Source of the DNA: Allostella sp. ATCC 35155 | Lineage (GTDB): Bacteria > Pseudomonadota > Alphaproteobacteria > ATCC43930 > Allostellaceae | Direction: 5' to 3' | NCBI GenBank assembly: GCA_006738865.1 | Contig: AP019701.1 | Coordinates: forward strand, 1,794,001 to 1,858,000 | DNA: 64,000 bases | Shown: positions 53,760-62,545 of the stretch, one piece after another | How positions within the stretch are numbered: the first letter of the stretch is position 1 | How the letters are laid out: the number at the start of each line of letters is the position of its first letter | The notes under the pieces: model-generated | The model's database searches: none | Seen by the model: only the letters and a program-made list of their open reading frames with translations | Told to the model about the DNA's origin: nothing | Made by a program: the position numbers and the translations under genes

Positions 53760-54797
53760 ATGACGCCCGCCCGCCTCCAGCGCGCCGCCGATACCCTGGT
53801 GCAGGCGCAGTTCGGGATCGGCGGCGGCGAGAGCGTCCTGATCACGGCCGACAGCGCGACCGAGCCGGCCCTCGCCGACGCCATCGCCGCCGCGGTCCTG
53901 CGCGCCGGCGGCCGGCCGCTGCTGGCGCTGGCGCCGCAGCTGCCCTTCCAGGGCGGCCTGTCCGACCCCTTCGTCCCGGACAGCCTGCGGGCGGCCGCCG
54001 CAGCATCCGACGTCTGGCTCGACCTCTGCTTTCCCTACCATGCCGGCTCGCGTGCGACCTCCGAGGCGGTCGCGGCCGGGCGCTGCCGCTATCTCCTGCT
54101 GGCGACGGCCGGCGCCGACAGTTTCGAGCGGCTCTACGGCCAGGTCGACTTCGCGGCCCTGATGGACTTCAACCTCGCCTTCGCCGCTTTCGTCGCCGAT
54201 GCGGCGGGGCAGACCTTGCGCTTCGCCTGCCCGCTCGGAACCGACCTCTCCTGCGTCCTCGACCGGCCGAAGCTGGTGCGCGATCGGGTGGCGCGGACGC
54301 CCGGCCTGCACACCGTGCCCGGCACCCAGAGCTTCTATCCGGCGGCCGACAGCGTCCGCGGCCAGGTCGTGCTGCAGGGCCTCTTTGACGAGGACCACCG
54401 CCTGCTGCGGCGGCCCATCACCATCCGCGTCGCGGACCGCATCCTGGCCGTCGAGGGCGGGGCCGCGGAGGACCGCCCCCGCCTGGAACGCGCGCTGCGC
54501 CGCGCCAACGGCGGCGGCGACGATCTCGGGCGCTGCATCCACTTCACCTTCGGCTTCCATCCGGCCGCCCGGCTGACCGGCAGCCACTTCATCGAGGACA
54601 TCCGGGTACCGGGCTCGAACGCCATCGGCATGGGCCGGCCCTGGTGGGAGCCGGGCGGCGGCGAAAACCATCCCGACGGCATCGCCCTCGACCAGTCCCT
54701 GTGGATCGGCGACCGTCTCGTCGCCGAAGCGGGCCTCCTCGTCGGCCCGCCGGAGCTGAAGGGCCCCTACGACGCCATGTCCCGCCGACTCGACTGA
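53760..54797 (+). CDS. M29 aminopeptidase-fold protein, NicX (dihydroxypyridine dioxygenase)-like
   Basis: Protein of 345 aa with the M29 aminopeptidase/NicX layout: GIGGGESVLITADSATEP at the N-terminus, a nucleotide-like LLLATAGADSF segment and a C-terminal metal region with IHFTFGFHPAARL, GSHFIEDIRVPG and ENHPDGI (His304, Asp306). That spacing recalls the His-x-Asp iron ligands of 2,5-dihydroxypyridine 5,6-dioxygenase. Following a Rieske oxygenase and reductase by 11 bases, a ring-cleavage role is attractive; a peptidase cannot be excluded. The 3' end overlaps the convergent YkgJ gene by 31 bases. Confidence 0.75.
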   Translation: MTPARLQRAADTLVQAQFGIGGGESVLITADSATEPALADAIAAAVLRAGGRPLLALAPQLPFQGGLSDPFVPDSLRAAAAASDVWLDLCFPYHAGSRATSEAVAAGRCRYLLLATAGADSFERLYGQVDFAALMDFNLAFAAFVADAAGQTLRFACPLGTDLSCVLDRPKLVRDRVARTPGLHTVPGTQSFYPAADSVRGQVVLQGLFDEDHRLLRRPITIRVADRILAVEGGAAEDRPRLERALRRANGGGDDLGRCIHFTFGFHPAARLTGSHFIEDIRVPGSNAIGMGRPWWEPGGGENHPDGIALDQSLWIGDRLVAEAGLLVGPPELKGPYDAMSRRLD

Positions 54798-55159
54798 AGA
54801 TCGCTCGCCGCCGTCGGATCGGGCAGATCCGCCAGGCCGGACAGATCCGCCAGGCCGAGCAGGTCCGGCAGACCGATATGGCGGCGCGCGATCGTGCAGG
54901 CGTCGTCGCCGGGCTCGCAGGCGCGGCAGACGTCCGGACGGTCGTCATAGATGGTGCAGCGGGTCTCGACGCCGACCTCGCCTTCGAGCGCCGCGCAGCG
55001 GTCGCCCTCGCAGCGCATGCCGCCGCGGGAAGGCGAAACGAGGGCCTCCGGAATACGGGCGAGGGCGGCGTCGCTCTCCAGCGAGAAGCGGGGCCACTCG
55101 GCCGAATAGGCGCAGCAGGCGCCGCAGGCGCGACAGGCGGCCGCGTCGATGGCAAGCAT
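54767..55159 (-). CDS. YkgJ-family cysteine-cluster protein
   Basis: Protein of 130 aa. Eight or more conserved cysteines: CRACGACC, RCEGDRCAAL, RCTIYDDRPDVCRACEPGDD, and one in ACTIARR. The family is a putative zinc- or iron-sulfur-binding module; function unknown. Residues about 95-120 are a leucine/aspartate/glycine tail from an 18-base degenerate tandem repeat, unlike the rest of the protein. It overlaps the NicX-like gene tail to tail; the methyltransferase lies 16 bases downstream on the other side of a common direction. Confidence 0.82.
   Translation of the reverse strand: MLAIDAAACRACGACCAYSAEWPRFSLESDAALARIPEALVSPSRGGMRCEGDRCAALEGEVGVETRCTIYDDRPDVCRACEPGDDACTIARRHIGLPDLLGLADLSGLADLPDPTAASDLQSSRRDMAS
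54824..54877. repeat. three 18-base degenerate tandem repeats in the YkgJ gene
   Basis: Units at 54824-54841, 54842-54859 and 54860-54877 share CAGATCCGCCAGGCC in the first two copies and drift in the third. They encode GLADL-type repeats on the minus strand. Confidence 0.8.
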
Positions 55160-55175
55160 GACGGCGGCGCTCCGG

Positions 55176-56024
55176 CTATTCGCCGAGGACGCGGCGCACG
55201 ATCGGCTTCAGCGCCTTGCCGATCGGATGGCGGGTCAGCCGGCGGGCGATCTCGGACTGGCGGATGCGGTGGACGAGGCGCCGGGGCGTCCGGAACACGG
55301 TCACGGCCTGGCCGAACATCTCGGTGTGACGGACGAAGAAGCGCGGCGGCACGGCCTCCGCCAGGACGGCGCGATAGGCCTCGCCGCGGCCGGGGCGGGC
55401 GAGCATCAGCTTGTTGTCGCCGATGGCGAACGGCACCAGCTGTCCGCCATCGACCAGTCGGTGCTGGCACATGCCCTGGGAGACCTCGGGGAACTCGGTG
55501 TTGAAGTAATCGTCGAGCACGACGACGCCGTCCGGGGCGAGACCGGCATCGGCGATCGCGAGGTCGTTGGCGGTGATCGTGGCGGTATGGCCGCCATCGA
55601 TGCTGAACAGCCGGGCAGGCGCACCGACCGCAGCCTCGATCTCCGGCCACCGGATGGCGAGGGAGCTGGCCCGCAGGATGGCGATGCGATCCTCGGACAC
55701 CGCGAAGCGGGCGAGATTCTGCCGGAAGCGCGCCTCGTCGCCCTCTCCCGAACGGTCGACGTTGTGCTGCTGCTCGCCGAAGATGTCGACCGCGAAGGCC
55801 CGCTCGCCCGGCTGCAGGCCGAGAGCCAGCAGGATGAAGAGGCGGCCGTGGTGGACCCCGATCTCACCGACCGAACCGGTGACCCCCCGGACGGACTGCG
55901 CGGCCGAGACCAGCGCGATCAACTCCGCATCGAGGGTGGAGAGCCATCCGTCCACCCGCCTCTGGCCGCTTTCGGCATACTGCCGGACGGCGTCGGGCAG
56001 GGTCGGCTGTGTCGTTTTCGGCAT
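55176..56024 (-). CDS. class I SAM-dependent methyltransferase (Methyltransf_24 type)
   Basis: Protein of 282 aa. GSVGEIGVHHGRLFILLALG is the SAM-binding strand-loop, AFAVDIFGEQQHN the acidic second strand, LFSIDGGHTATITANDL a likely metal/substrate loop and GVVVLDDYFNTEFPEV motif III. Small-molecule or sugar O-methyltransferases share this pattern; the substrate is unknown. The C-terminal 60 residues are basic. It lies upstream of the YkgJ gene on the same strand (16-base gap), so the two may form a unit. Start at ATG 56024. Confidence 0.82.
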   Translation of the reverse strand: MPKTTQPTLPDAVRQYAESGQRRVDGWLSTLDAELIALVSAAQSVRGVTGSVGEIGVHHGRLFILLALGLQPGERAFAVDIFGEQQHNVDRSGEGDEARFRQNLARFAVSEDRIAILRASSLAIRWPEIEAAVGAPARLFSIDGGHTATITANDLAIADAGLAPDGVVVLDDYFNTEFPEVSQGMCQHRLVDGGQLVPFAIGDNKLMLARPGRGEAYRAVLAEAVPPRFFVRHTEMFGQAVTVFRTPRRLVHRIRQSEIARRLTRHPIGKALKPIVRRVLGE

Positions 56025-56086
56025 TGCAGATCCCCGCTGGACGGCTCCCGAAGCATATCGGCCGCCGGGTGCGGCGTCATATCGAA

Positions 56087-56115
56087 TTGACCCGGACATG
56101 GTGTGGCTGTATTCC
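56087..56115 (+). promoter_or_regulatory. candidate promoter for the RNA helicase
   Basis: TTGACC, 17-base spacer, TATTCC. It lies in the 293-base gap between the divergent methyltransferase and helicase genes, giving a leader of about 200 bases. The rest of the gap holds nothing I recognise. Confidence 0.4.
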
Positions 56116-56317
56116 CGCGCCACAGAACGACAATTCGGGGGAAGGCCGGGGCGCGATGCCCGGGCCTGGGGCGCGCGGCGAGGAGTGCCGGTCGGCGTCG
56201 GGGGCCGACCTGGATCGGCGAACCGGAGGCGTCGTCCTTCCTGTCGGCATTGGCCGGCCCCAGTCAGTGGTCCCGCGACCGAGCGTCGCCGGGATTGAGA
56301 GAGGTTTCGTTTCTCCC

Positions 56318-58096
56318 GTGCCGTTTCCAATCATGAGTGCGCCCCTCGCGCAGGCGCTCGCCGCGCGCGACTATGCCGAGCCCACCCCCGTCCAGGCCGC
56401 CGTCCTCGAAGCCGAGGCGCATGAGCGCGACCTGCTGGTGTCCGCCCAGACCGGGTCGGGCAAGACCGTGGCCTATGGCCTGGCGTTCGCCTCCACGCTG
56501 CTGGGCGACGCCGAGCGGCTGCCGCGTGCCGGCCAGCCGCTGGCGCTCGTCGTCGCCCCGACCCGCGAGCTGGCCCTGCAGGTCCACCGCGAGCTGACCT
56601 GGCTCTATGCCCAGACCGGCGCGGTCGTCGCCGCCTGCGTCGGCGGCATGGATCCAGGCGCCGAACGGCGCCGCCTTCAGGCCGGTGCCCATATCGTCGT
56701 CGGCACGCCGGGACGCCTGCGCGACCATCTCGAGCGCGGCGTGCTGGTGTTCGACGCGCTGGCGGCCGTCGTCCTCGACGAGGCCGACGAGATGCTCGAT
56801 CTCGGCTTTCGCGAAGACCTGGAATTCCTGCTCGACGCGACCCCGCCGGAGCGCCGGACGCTGCTGTTCTCGGCGACGCTGCCGCCGGACATCGTCAAGC
56901 TCGCGGTGCGCTATCAGCGCAATGCCCACCGGATCGCCGTGGTCGGCGCCGAACGCGGCCATGCCGACATCGAGTATCGCTGCGTGCGGGTGCATCCGCG
57001 CGCCATCGAACTCGCCGTCGTCAACGTGCTGCGCTTCATCGAGGCGCCGAGCGCCATCGTCTTCTGCAACACGCGGGAGGCGGTGCGCCATCTGCTGGCG
57101 ATCCTGCTCGAGCGCGGCTTCGCCGCCGTCGCCCTGTCGGGCGAACTCAGCCAGAACGAGCGCAACCATGCGCTGCAGGCGCTGCGGGACGGGCGCGCCC
57201 GGGTCTGCGTGGCGACCGATGTCGCGGCGCGCGGCATCGACCTGCCCAATCTCGGCCTTGTCGTCCATGCCGAGCTGCCGCACGACCCCGAAGTCCTGCA
57301 GCATCGCAGCGGCCGTACCGGCCGGGCGGGGCGCAAGGGCGTCAGCATCCTGATGGTGCCGGCGAACCGGCGACGCCGGGCCGAGTTGCTGCTTTCCGCG
57401 GCCCGGGTCGGCGCCAGCTGGAGCGGTCCGCCGACGGCCGACGATATCCGCGGCCTCGACCGCGAACGCATGCTGGCGGACCCGCTGCTGAGCGAGCCCG
57501 TGGGCGAGGAGGATCTCGCGCTGGCGCAGGCATTGCTGGCCGACCGTTCGCCGGAGGCCGTGGCCGCGGCGCTGGTGCGGGTCTGGCGCTCGCAGCGGCC
57601 GGCGCCCGAGGAAGTCTATGATCCCGGCGTCGACCGCGGCCCGCGCGAGCGGACCGTGACCGCGGCGCCGGATCGCGCATATGACCGCGCACAGGATCGC
57701 GCGCCCGGCGGGGGCAAGCCGCGGCTGGCCGGGCGCGGCGTCTGGTTCCGCCTCAATGTCGGGCGGCAGAAGAACGCCGATCCGCGCTGGCTGCTGCCCA
57801 TGATCTGCCGCCAGGGCATGATCACCAAGGCCGAGATCGGCGCCATCCGCATCTTCGACCGCGAGACGCGCTTCGAGGTCGCCGAGCAGGCCGTCGACGG
57901 CTTCATGACGGCCATCCGGCGCCTGGAGCGCGGCGAGGTGCGCATCGAGCAGATGCCGCTGGATGGGCACCGTCATGACGTGCACAGGCCGGATGGGCAC
58001 AGCCGTGACGGGCACATCGAGGGCGCAGTCCGCCGCACTCCGCCGCGCCAGAACCGGACCGATCAGCGCCCGCCGCGGACCGGCCGGGCAGCCTGA
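56318..58096 (+). CDS. DEAD-box RNA helicase with DbpA RNA-binding domain
   Basis: ATP-dependent RNA helicase of 592 aa. Q-motif PTPVQAAVLEAEA, motif I SAQTGSGKT, Ia PTRELALQ, II DEAD, III SAT, V TDVAARGIDL, VI HRSGRTGRAG. Residues about 465-530 form a DbpA/CsdA RNA-binding domain (GVWFRLNVGRQKNADPRWLL), pointing to ribosome assembly or cold-shock roles. The tail is histidine-rich (DGHRHDVHRPDGHSRDGH). GTG at 56318 gives the family-like PFP opening; an ATG five codons later also works. Confidence 0.92.
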   Translation: MPFPIMSAPLAQALAARDYAEPTPVQAAVLEAEAHERDLLVSAQTGSGKTVAYGLAFASTLLGDAERLPRAGQPLALVVAPTRELALQVHRELTWLYAQTGAVVAACVGGMDPGAERRRLQAGAHIVVGTPGRLRDHLERGVLVFDALAAVVLDEADEMLDLGFREDLEFLLDATPPERRTLLFSATLPPDIVKLAVRYQRNAHRIAVVGAERGHADIEYRCVRVHPRAIELAVVNVLRFIEAPSAIVFCNTREAVRHLLAILLERGFAAVALSGELSQNERNHALQALRDGRARVCVATDVAARGIDLPNLGLVVHAELPHDPEVLQHRSGRTGRAGRKGVSILMVPANRRRRAELLLSAARVGASWSGPPTADDIRGLDRERMLADPLLSEPVGEEDLALAQALLADRSPEAVAAALVRVWRSQRPAPEEVYDPGVDRGPRERTVTAAPDRAYDRAQDRAPGGGKPRLAGRGVWFRLNVGRQKNADPRWLLPMICRQGMITKAEIGAIRIFDRETRFEVAEQAVDGFMTAIRRLERGEVRIEQMPLDGHRHDVHRPDGHSRDGHIEGAVRRTPPRQNRTDQRPPRTGRAA

Positions 58097-58109
58097 GCCG
58101 CCCGCGCCT

Positions 58110-58208
58110 TTAGGCCCGGCAGACCGGCCGGGCCATCTCGCTGCGGCGCTTCTCGCCGGGCATGCCGATGTCCTGCATCGGATGCTCGTCGAGGGACGCC
58201 GGGCAGCG
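58110..58208 (-). pseudogene. decayed 3' part of a DUF1127 gene
   Basis: The minus strand reads RCPASLDEHPMQDIGM and on to RRSEMARPVCRA-stop, matching 22 of the last 32 residues of the intact DUF1127 protein at 63280-63447. At the DNA level 58133-58208 is about 91% identical (69 of 76) to 63303-63378. The 5' half and start codon are missing. A 7-base GC hairpin (58113-58134) at its end may serve as terminator for the helicase gene. Confidence 0.8.
58133..58208 (-). repeat. 76-base direct repeat, left copy
   Basis: Same orientation as 63303-63378, 69 of 76 bases identical. It flanks the FecI-FecR-TonB cassette on the left. Confidence 0.85.
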
Positions 58209-58290
58209 AATGTGAATTGAGAGCGCGTCGCAATTGCACTAAGGTCGGTGCGCCGGGATCGGGCCGGGCGAGCGTGATCGGACAGCGCCA

Positions 58291-58806
58291 TTGACGAAGA
58301 AGGACCTGACGGACCTGTTCCTCGCCCATCGGCGCGGGCTTCACGCCTTTCTGAACCGAAAGCTGCGGAATCCCGATGTCGCTGCCGACCTGACCCAGGA
58401 GACCTTCCTGCGCTTCGCCGAATTCCGGGCGGGAAATCCGACGGTCGCGATCGCGCACGAGCGCTCCTACATCTACCGGACGGCACACAATCTCGCGATC
58501 GACCATCTGCGTCGCGAGCGGCAGGCGCCGACCGACAGCGCCGACGAGGCCGCGATCGCCGAGGTCGCGGACGAGCTGCCGTCGCAGGAGACCATCGTCA
58601 GCGGCCGGAGCGAACTCGACCGCATCCGCGAGGCGCTGCTCGAACTCCCCGAACGGACCCGCCAGGTCTTCGCCTTGGCCCGCATCGAGGGGCTGATCTA
58701 TCAGGAGGTCGCCGATCGCCTGGGGATATCGACCAGTTCCGTCCAGAAGCATCTGATGGTGGCGACAAGGCACGTCATGCTGCGGCGTCGCCGCGACCGC
58801 GACTAG
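58291..58806 (+). CDS. FecI-like ECF sigma factor
   Basis: Sigma-70 family ECF factor of 171 aa. Region 2 (LFLAHRRGLHAFLNRKLRN; LTQETFLRFAEF; YIYRTAHNLAIDHLRRER) and region 4 with a helix-turn-helix (IYQEVADRLGISTSSVQKHL). Downstream genes encode FecR and an STN-bearing TonB receptor, the standard surface-signalling trio. Start is TTG at 58291; no ATG or GTG fits. Iron control is probable, but no Fur box was recognised. Confidence 0.93.
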   Translation: MTKKDLTDLFLAHRRGLHAFLNRKLRNPDVAADLTQETFLRFAEFRAGNPTVAIAHERSYIYRTAHNLAIDHLRRERQAPTDSADEAAIAEVADELPSQETIVSGRSELDRIREALLELPERTRQVFALARIEGLIYQEVADRLGISTSSVQKHLMVATRHVMLRRRRDRD

Positions 58807-58894
58807 GCAAATCCCGCACTCCGCGTTACCGGGTCGGGAGCGTTCCTCCGTCCCAATCAAGGGCAGATGTTCGCCGAACGGCACCGGGTGGAAG

Positions 58895-59920
58895 TTGGAC
58901 AAGAGCGTGGACAGCAGCGGCGAGCGACAGGACGAGATCGACACCACCGCGGCGGCATGGGCGGCGCGCCTCGGCGGCGATCCTTTGTCCGAGGCCGAGG
59001 GTCGCGAACTCGATCGCTGGCGTGCGGCAACGCCCGCGAACGAGGCCGCCTTCGTCGAGGCGCAGGCGGCCTGGGACGAAATGGGAAAGCTGCGCTTCGT
59101 CCCCGGCGCATTGCGGGACGACATCGTCCCACCGCCCGCGATGTCCCGTGGCCCGGCCGCTGCGGCCCGCGTGCGCCGTATGTCCCGGTGGACGCGCATG
59201 GCAGCAGCGGCTGCATGCCTGCTGTTCGTGCTCGCCGGGTTCGCCGTCTGGAACGGCGATCCCGTCGTCATGCTGACGGCGGACTACCGGACCGCCCCTG
59301 GCGAGCAACGGCTTGTCGCGCTGTCGGACGGAAGCACCGTCGCCCTCGGGCCGGCCAGCGCGATTGCGGTCGACTATGGCGAGCACGCCCGCCGGGTGAA
59401 GCTGCTCTCCGGCCTGGCGTATTTCACGGCCGTGCCGACGGGGGGCAGCGAATCTCGACCATTCGTCGTCGAGGCGGCGCAGGGGACTGCGCGGGCGCTC
59501 GGCACCCGCTTCATGGTCGAGCACCTTGCTTCGGGGGCCGAGGTCACGGTCGCGGAGCACAAGGTCGAGGTGGCGCTTGCCGGGGAGGCGGGCGACCGCT
59601 CGATCGTCGTCGTCGCGCCGGGCGAGGCGGTGCGCTACTCGGACGCCGGCATGGGTGCCGTTCATGCCGTCAATGTCGCGCGCGCGACGGCCTGGCAGCG
59701 TGGTCGCCTGATCTTCGACAGCGTCCCGCTGGGCGAGGTGGTGGCCGCGCTCAACCGATACCGCCGCGGCCGGATCTTCGTCGCCGACCCGGTGCTTGCT
59801 TCGCGCAAGGTCAGCGGCGTGTTCGAGACCGCGGCGTGGGATGCGGCGCTGGCCACCGTCGTGCGGGATCTGCGGATCTCCGCGGCCTCGCTGCCGCCCC
59901 TGGTGACCGTGCTCTACTGA
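58895..59920 (+). CDS. FecR-like anti-sigma/sigma-regulator protein
   Basis: Single-pass inner-membrane protein of 341 aa. The N-terminal cytoplasmic FecR_N part (AWAARLGGDPLSEAEGRELD, residues about 20-65) binds the sigma factor; the membrane helix is near residues 102-119; the periplasmic FecR domain (TAPGEQRLVALSDGSTVALG) ends in an STN-like segment (LGEVVAALNRYRRGRIFVAD) that contacts the receptor. It starts with TTG at 58895, or GTG at 58907, 88 bases after the sigma gene. Confidence 0.92.
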   Translation: MDKSVDSSGERQDEIDTTAAAWAARLGGDPLSEAEGRELDRWRAATPANEAAFVEAQAAWDEMGKLRFVPGALRDDIVPPPAMSRGPAAAARVRRMSRWTRMAAAAACLLFVLAGFAVWNGDPVVMLTADYRTAPGEQRLVALSDGSTVALGPASAIAVDYGEHARRVKLLSGLAYFTAVPTGGSESRPFVVEAAQGTARALGTRFMVEHLASGAEVTVAEHKVEVALAGEAGDRSIVVVAPGEAVRYSDAGMGAVHAVNVARATAWQRGRLIFDSVPLGEVVAALNRYRRGRIFVADPVLASRKVSGVFETAAWDAALATVVRDLRISAASLPPLVTVLY

Positions 59921-59951
59921 CTGCTGGCTCCCGTCCCGCCGGCGGGGCCAC

Positions 59952-59957
59952 GGAAAA
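59952..59957 (+). promoter_or_regulatory. possible FecI-type -35 element
   Basis: GGAAAA, close to the GGAAAT of FecI-dependent promoters, with TC dinucleotides at suitable distance downstream, in the 145-base gap before the TonB receptor gene. Tentative. Confidence 0.25.
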
Positions 59958-60065
59958 TCGCGAATCTCTTACCGACTCCCTGCCGAATTCCCGTCCCAGC
60001 GAATAGGGCGATCTGCGAACCGGACGCATTTCGATGACGAGGGCTTTGGCTTGAAAGGACGAGGA

Positions 60066-62492
60066 ATGGGGGCGAGCACGGTGCGCCGCAGGGGGGCGAA
60101 GGCCGTTGTCAGGCTGGGGTGGATCGCGGCGGGGGCGGCGCTCTGCGCCGTCCAGGGAGTGGTGGCGCCGGCATCGGTCGCGGCCCAGGAGGCGGGCCCG
60201 TCGCCGTCGATCACCCGGCGGGCGATCGAGTTCGACATTGCGGCGCAAGGCCTCAACTCCGCGCTGCTCAGCTTCGCCGAGCGGGCCGGCATCCAGCTCA
60301 TCTACGACGTGGCCATGGTCCGGGGGCTGCGGAGCGCGCGACTGCGCGGCACCTTCACCCCCCAGGAGGGCCTCGACCGCCTCCTCGCCGGAACCGGCAT
60401 GACCTACCGGTTCAGCGGCCCGAACACCGTAACGCTGCGGGTGGCGGTGACCGGCGGATCGGCTGGCGTGGTCGCGCTCGCGCCGGTGACGGTCGCCGGC
60501 CGGGCCGAGACGGGCACCGGGAGCTTCGGCGCCTACGAGGCCGGCAGCGCCACCAACATCCCCGTGCCGCTGATCGAGACGCCTGCGACCGTGAACGTCA
60601 TGTCGGCCGAAACGCTGGAACGGCTCAATGTCCAGCGGCTCGACGACATTCTTCAGTACATCCCGGGAACCGCTCCGGGAGCGTCCGGCAGCTCGATGAC
60701 CAATACCTTCACCATCCGGGGGTTCGAATCGTCCACGACCAGGGGCGGCAGCCTCGGATCCCGGGCAAACTCCGTCTATATCGACGGGCACCGGCCGGCG
60801 AGCCGCCACTACCACTACGACCGGTCGCTCTTCGAGCGGGTCGAGGTGCTGAAGGGGACCTCTTCGGTGCTCTATGGCGCCGCTTCGCCCGGCGGCATCG
60901 TCAGCTACAGCTCGAAGAAGCCGCTCTACGAGCACCGGAACGCGGCGTCCGCCTCCATCGGCAGCTTCGACACCCGACGCGGCTCCGTCGACCTCACCGG
61001 CCCGATCGGAGGCCTCAACGGGGTCGCCTACCGCCTGATCGCGACGGCGCAGGAATCGAACCAGGCGCTCACCGGCAAGAACCATTCGAGCAGCCACGAC
61101 GACCGCCTCATCGTGAAGCCGCAGGTCTCCTGGCAGAACGACGCCGGGACGCGGGTCGACCTCGCCTACGAGTACAGCCGGCAGGACAGCGTCGCCGATC
61201 CCGGCATCCTGCGCTTCAACGACGGGAGCTTCGGGTTCCGCGGGCCGTCGCTCGTCAGCGACGACAGCTTCACGAAGCACACCAACCACATCGCCACCGC
61301 GAGCATCTCCCATCCGCTGACCGACCAATGGTCGGTCTCGGTCGACGGCAGCTACGGCAAGAACCACATCGATGCCCTGTGGGATTCGGCCAACACGCGG
61401 ACCGCCCCGTCGCGAACGGCACTGATCGATCGGGACATCATTCGCTTCGAGACGGACTTCGAGCACATCGAAGGGCGCGCGAAGCTGCAAGGCGAGTACC
61501 AGATCGGGTCGGTCCGCAACACGATGACGATCGGCGTGTCGCAGCGCCGCGAATCCTACGACAGCAAGCGGGTCCAGCGGACCATCCGGGGATCGATCGA
61601 CCCGCTCGACCCGGTCTTCGCACCCGTGGGCGACCTCGGCCCCTACACCGGCACGGTCGAATGGACGATCAACGAGCGGGCCGTCTACCTGCAGAGCTTC
61701 GCCAGGGTGGGGTCGAAGCTGAAGCTGTTCGGCGGCCTCCGCTACACGGACGTCCGGACCGAGTTCAACGACAGCGGCGGCAGCGACAAGGCGCTCGACT
61801 ACTCGCTGGGCGCGATCTTCAACCAGAATCACTGGTTCAACCCGTTCATCAGCTATTCGACGTCCCTGACGCCGCAGGTGGGCACTCTGGAGTCCGGCGC
61901 GCCCGTACCCTTCTCCGAAGGCACGCAGTTCGAAATCGGCGTGAAGAGCCAATGGCTCGGCGAGGCGGTGGCGTCGACGGTCTCGATATTCCAGATCACC
62001 CAGACCAACCGGGTCGAAACGGACCCCAATGACCGCAGCTTGTCGAGGATTGCCGGGGACCAGGAGGTGAGAGGGGCGGAGCTGGAAATCGTCGGCCGAA
62101 TTACCGGCAATCTCAGCTTCATCGGCGGATACAGCTATCTCGACGCCGAGTTCACCGAGTCCGTCCAGTACAAAGGTAATACGCCCGCGAACGTGCCGAA
62201 GCACAAGGCGTCAGCCATGCTGAACTACAGCATCGAGACGAACTTCGGAACCTGGGATGCCGGACTGGGATACATCTATGTTCGCAATCGCCAGGGTGAC
62301 AACGAGAACTCCTACATACTGCCGGACTATCACCGGATCGATCTGAGCGTCGGGTGGCAGTATCGGGGAGTGGAGTTGCGCCTCCGAGCCGAGAACATAC
62401 TCGACAAGGACTATGTGTCCGGCTCCAGCGGTGTCTTCCTCAACCAGGGCCTGCCTCGCTCGTTCTTCCTGACGGCCAAGGCGACCTTCTGA
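60066..62492 (+). CDS. TonB-dependent siderophore receptor with STN signalling domain
   Basis: Outer-membrane receptor of 808 aa. Signal peptide to about residue 41; an STN domain (FDIAAQGLNSALLSFAERAG, residues about 55-125) that signals to FecR; plug domain (ETPATVNVMSAETLERLNVQ to about 270, with VEVLKGTSSVLYGAASPGG); then a 22-strand barrel ending in FLTAKATF with terminal Phe. The pattern is that of ferric hydroxamate/catecholate receptors, but the ligand is not determinable. The ATG at 60066 follows AAAGGACGAGG; a TTG at 60051 is a weaker alternative. Confidence 0.95.
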   Translation: MGASTVRRRGAKAVVRLGWIAAGAALCAVQGVVAPASVAAQEAGPSPSITRRAIEFDIAAQGLNSALLSFAERAGIQLIYDVAMVRGLRSARLRGTFTPQEGLDRLLAGTGMTYRFSGPNTVTLRVAVTGGSAGVVALAPVTVAGRAETGTGSFGAYEAGSATNIPVPLIETPATVNVMSAETLERLNVQRLDDILQYIPGTAPGASGSSMTNTFTIRGFESSTTRGGSLGSRANSVYIDGHRPASRHYHYDRSLFERVEVLKGTSSVLYGAASPGGIVSYSSKKPLYEHRNAASASIGSFDTRRGSVDLTGPIGGLNGVAYRLIATAQESNQALTGKNHSSSHDDRLIVKPQVSWQNDAGTRVDLAYEYSRQDSVADPGILRFNDGSFGFRGPSLVSDDSFTKHTNHIATASISHPLTDQWSVSVDGSYGKNHIDALWDSANTRTAPSRTALIDRDIIRFETDFEHIEGRAKLQGEYQIGSVRNTMTIGVSQRRESYDSKRVQRTIRGSIDPLDPVFAPVGDLGPYTGTVEWTINERAVYLQSFARVGSKLKLFGGLRYTDVRTEFNDSGGSDKALDYSLGAIFNQNHWFNPFISYSTSLTPQVGTLESGAPVPFSEGTQFEIGVKSQWLGEAVASTVSIFQITQTNRVETDPNDRSLSRIAGDQEVRGAELEIVGRITGNLSFIGGYSYLDAEFTESVQYKGNTPANVPKHKASAMLNYSIETNFGTWDAGLGYIYVRNRQGDNENSYILPDYHRIDLSVGWQYRGVELRLRAENILDKDYVSGSSGVFLNQGLPRSFFLTAKATF

Positions 62493-62545
62493 TGTGCCCG
62501 AGATTTTCTCCAGTCCCCGATGCCGCCCGCCAGCAGGAGCAGAAG

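Noticed and set aside
54824-54877. Short regular repeats considered as a CRISPR-like array
   Set aside because: The units are contiguous 18-mers without spacers, inside a coding frame, and no cas genes are present.
60721-60730. GGTTCGAATC, resembling a tRNA T-loop
   Set aside because: It lies inside the TonB receptor plug coding sequence (RGFESS) and no acceptor or anticodon stem can be formed around it.
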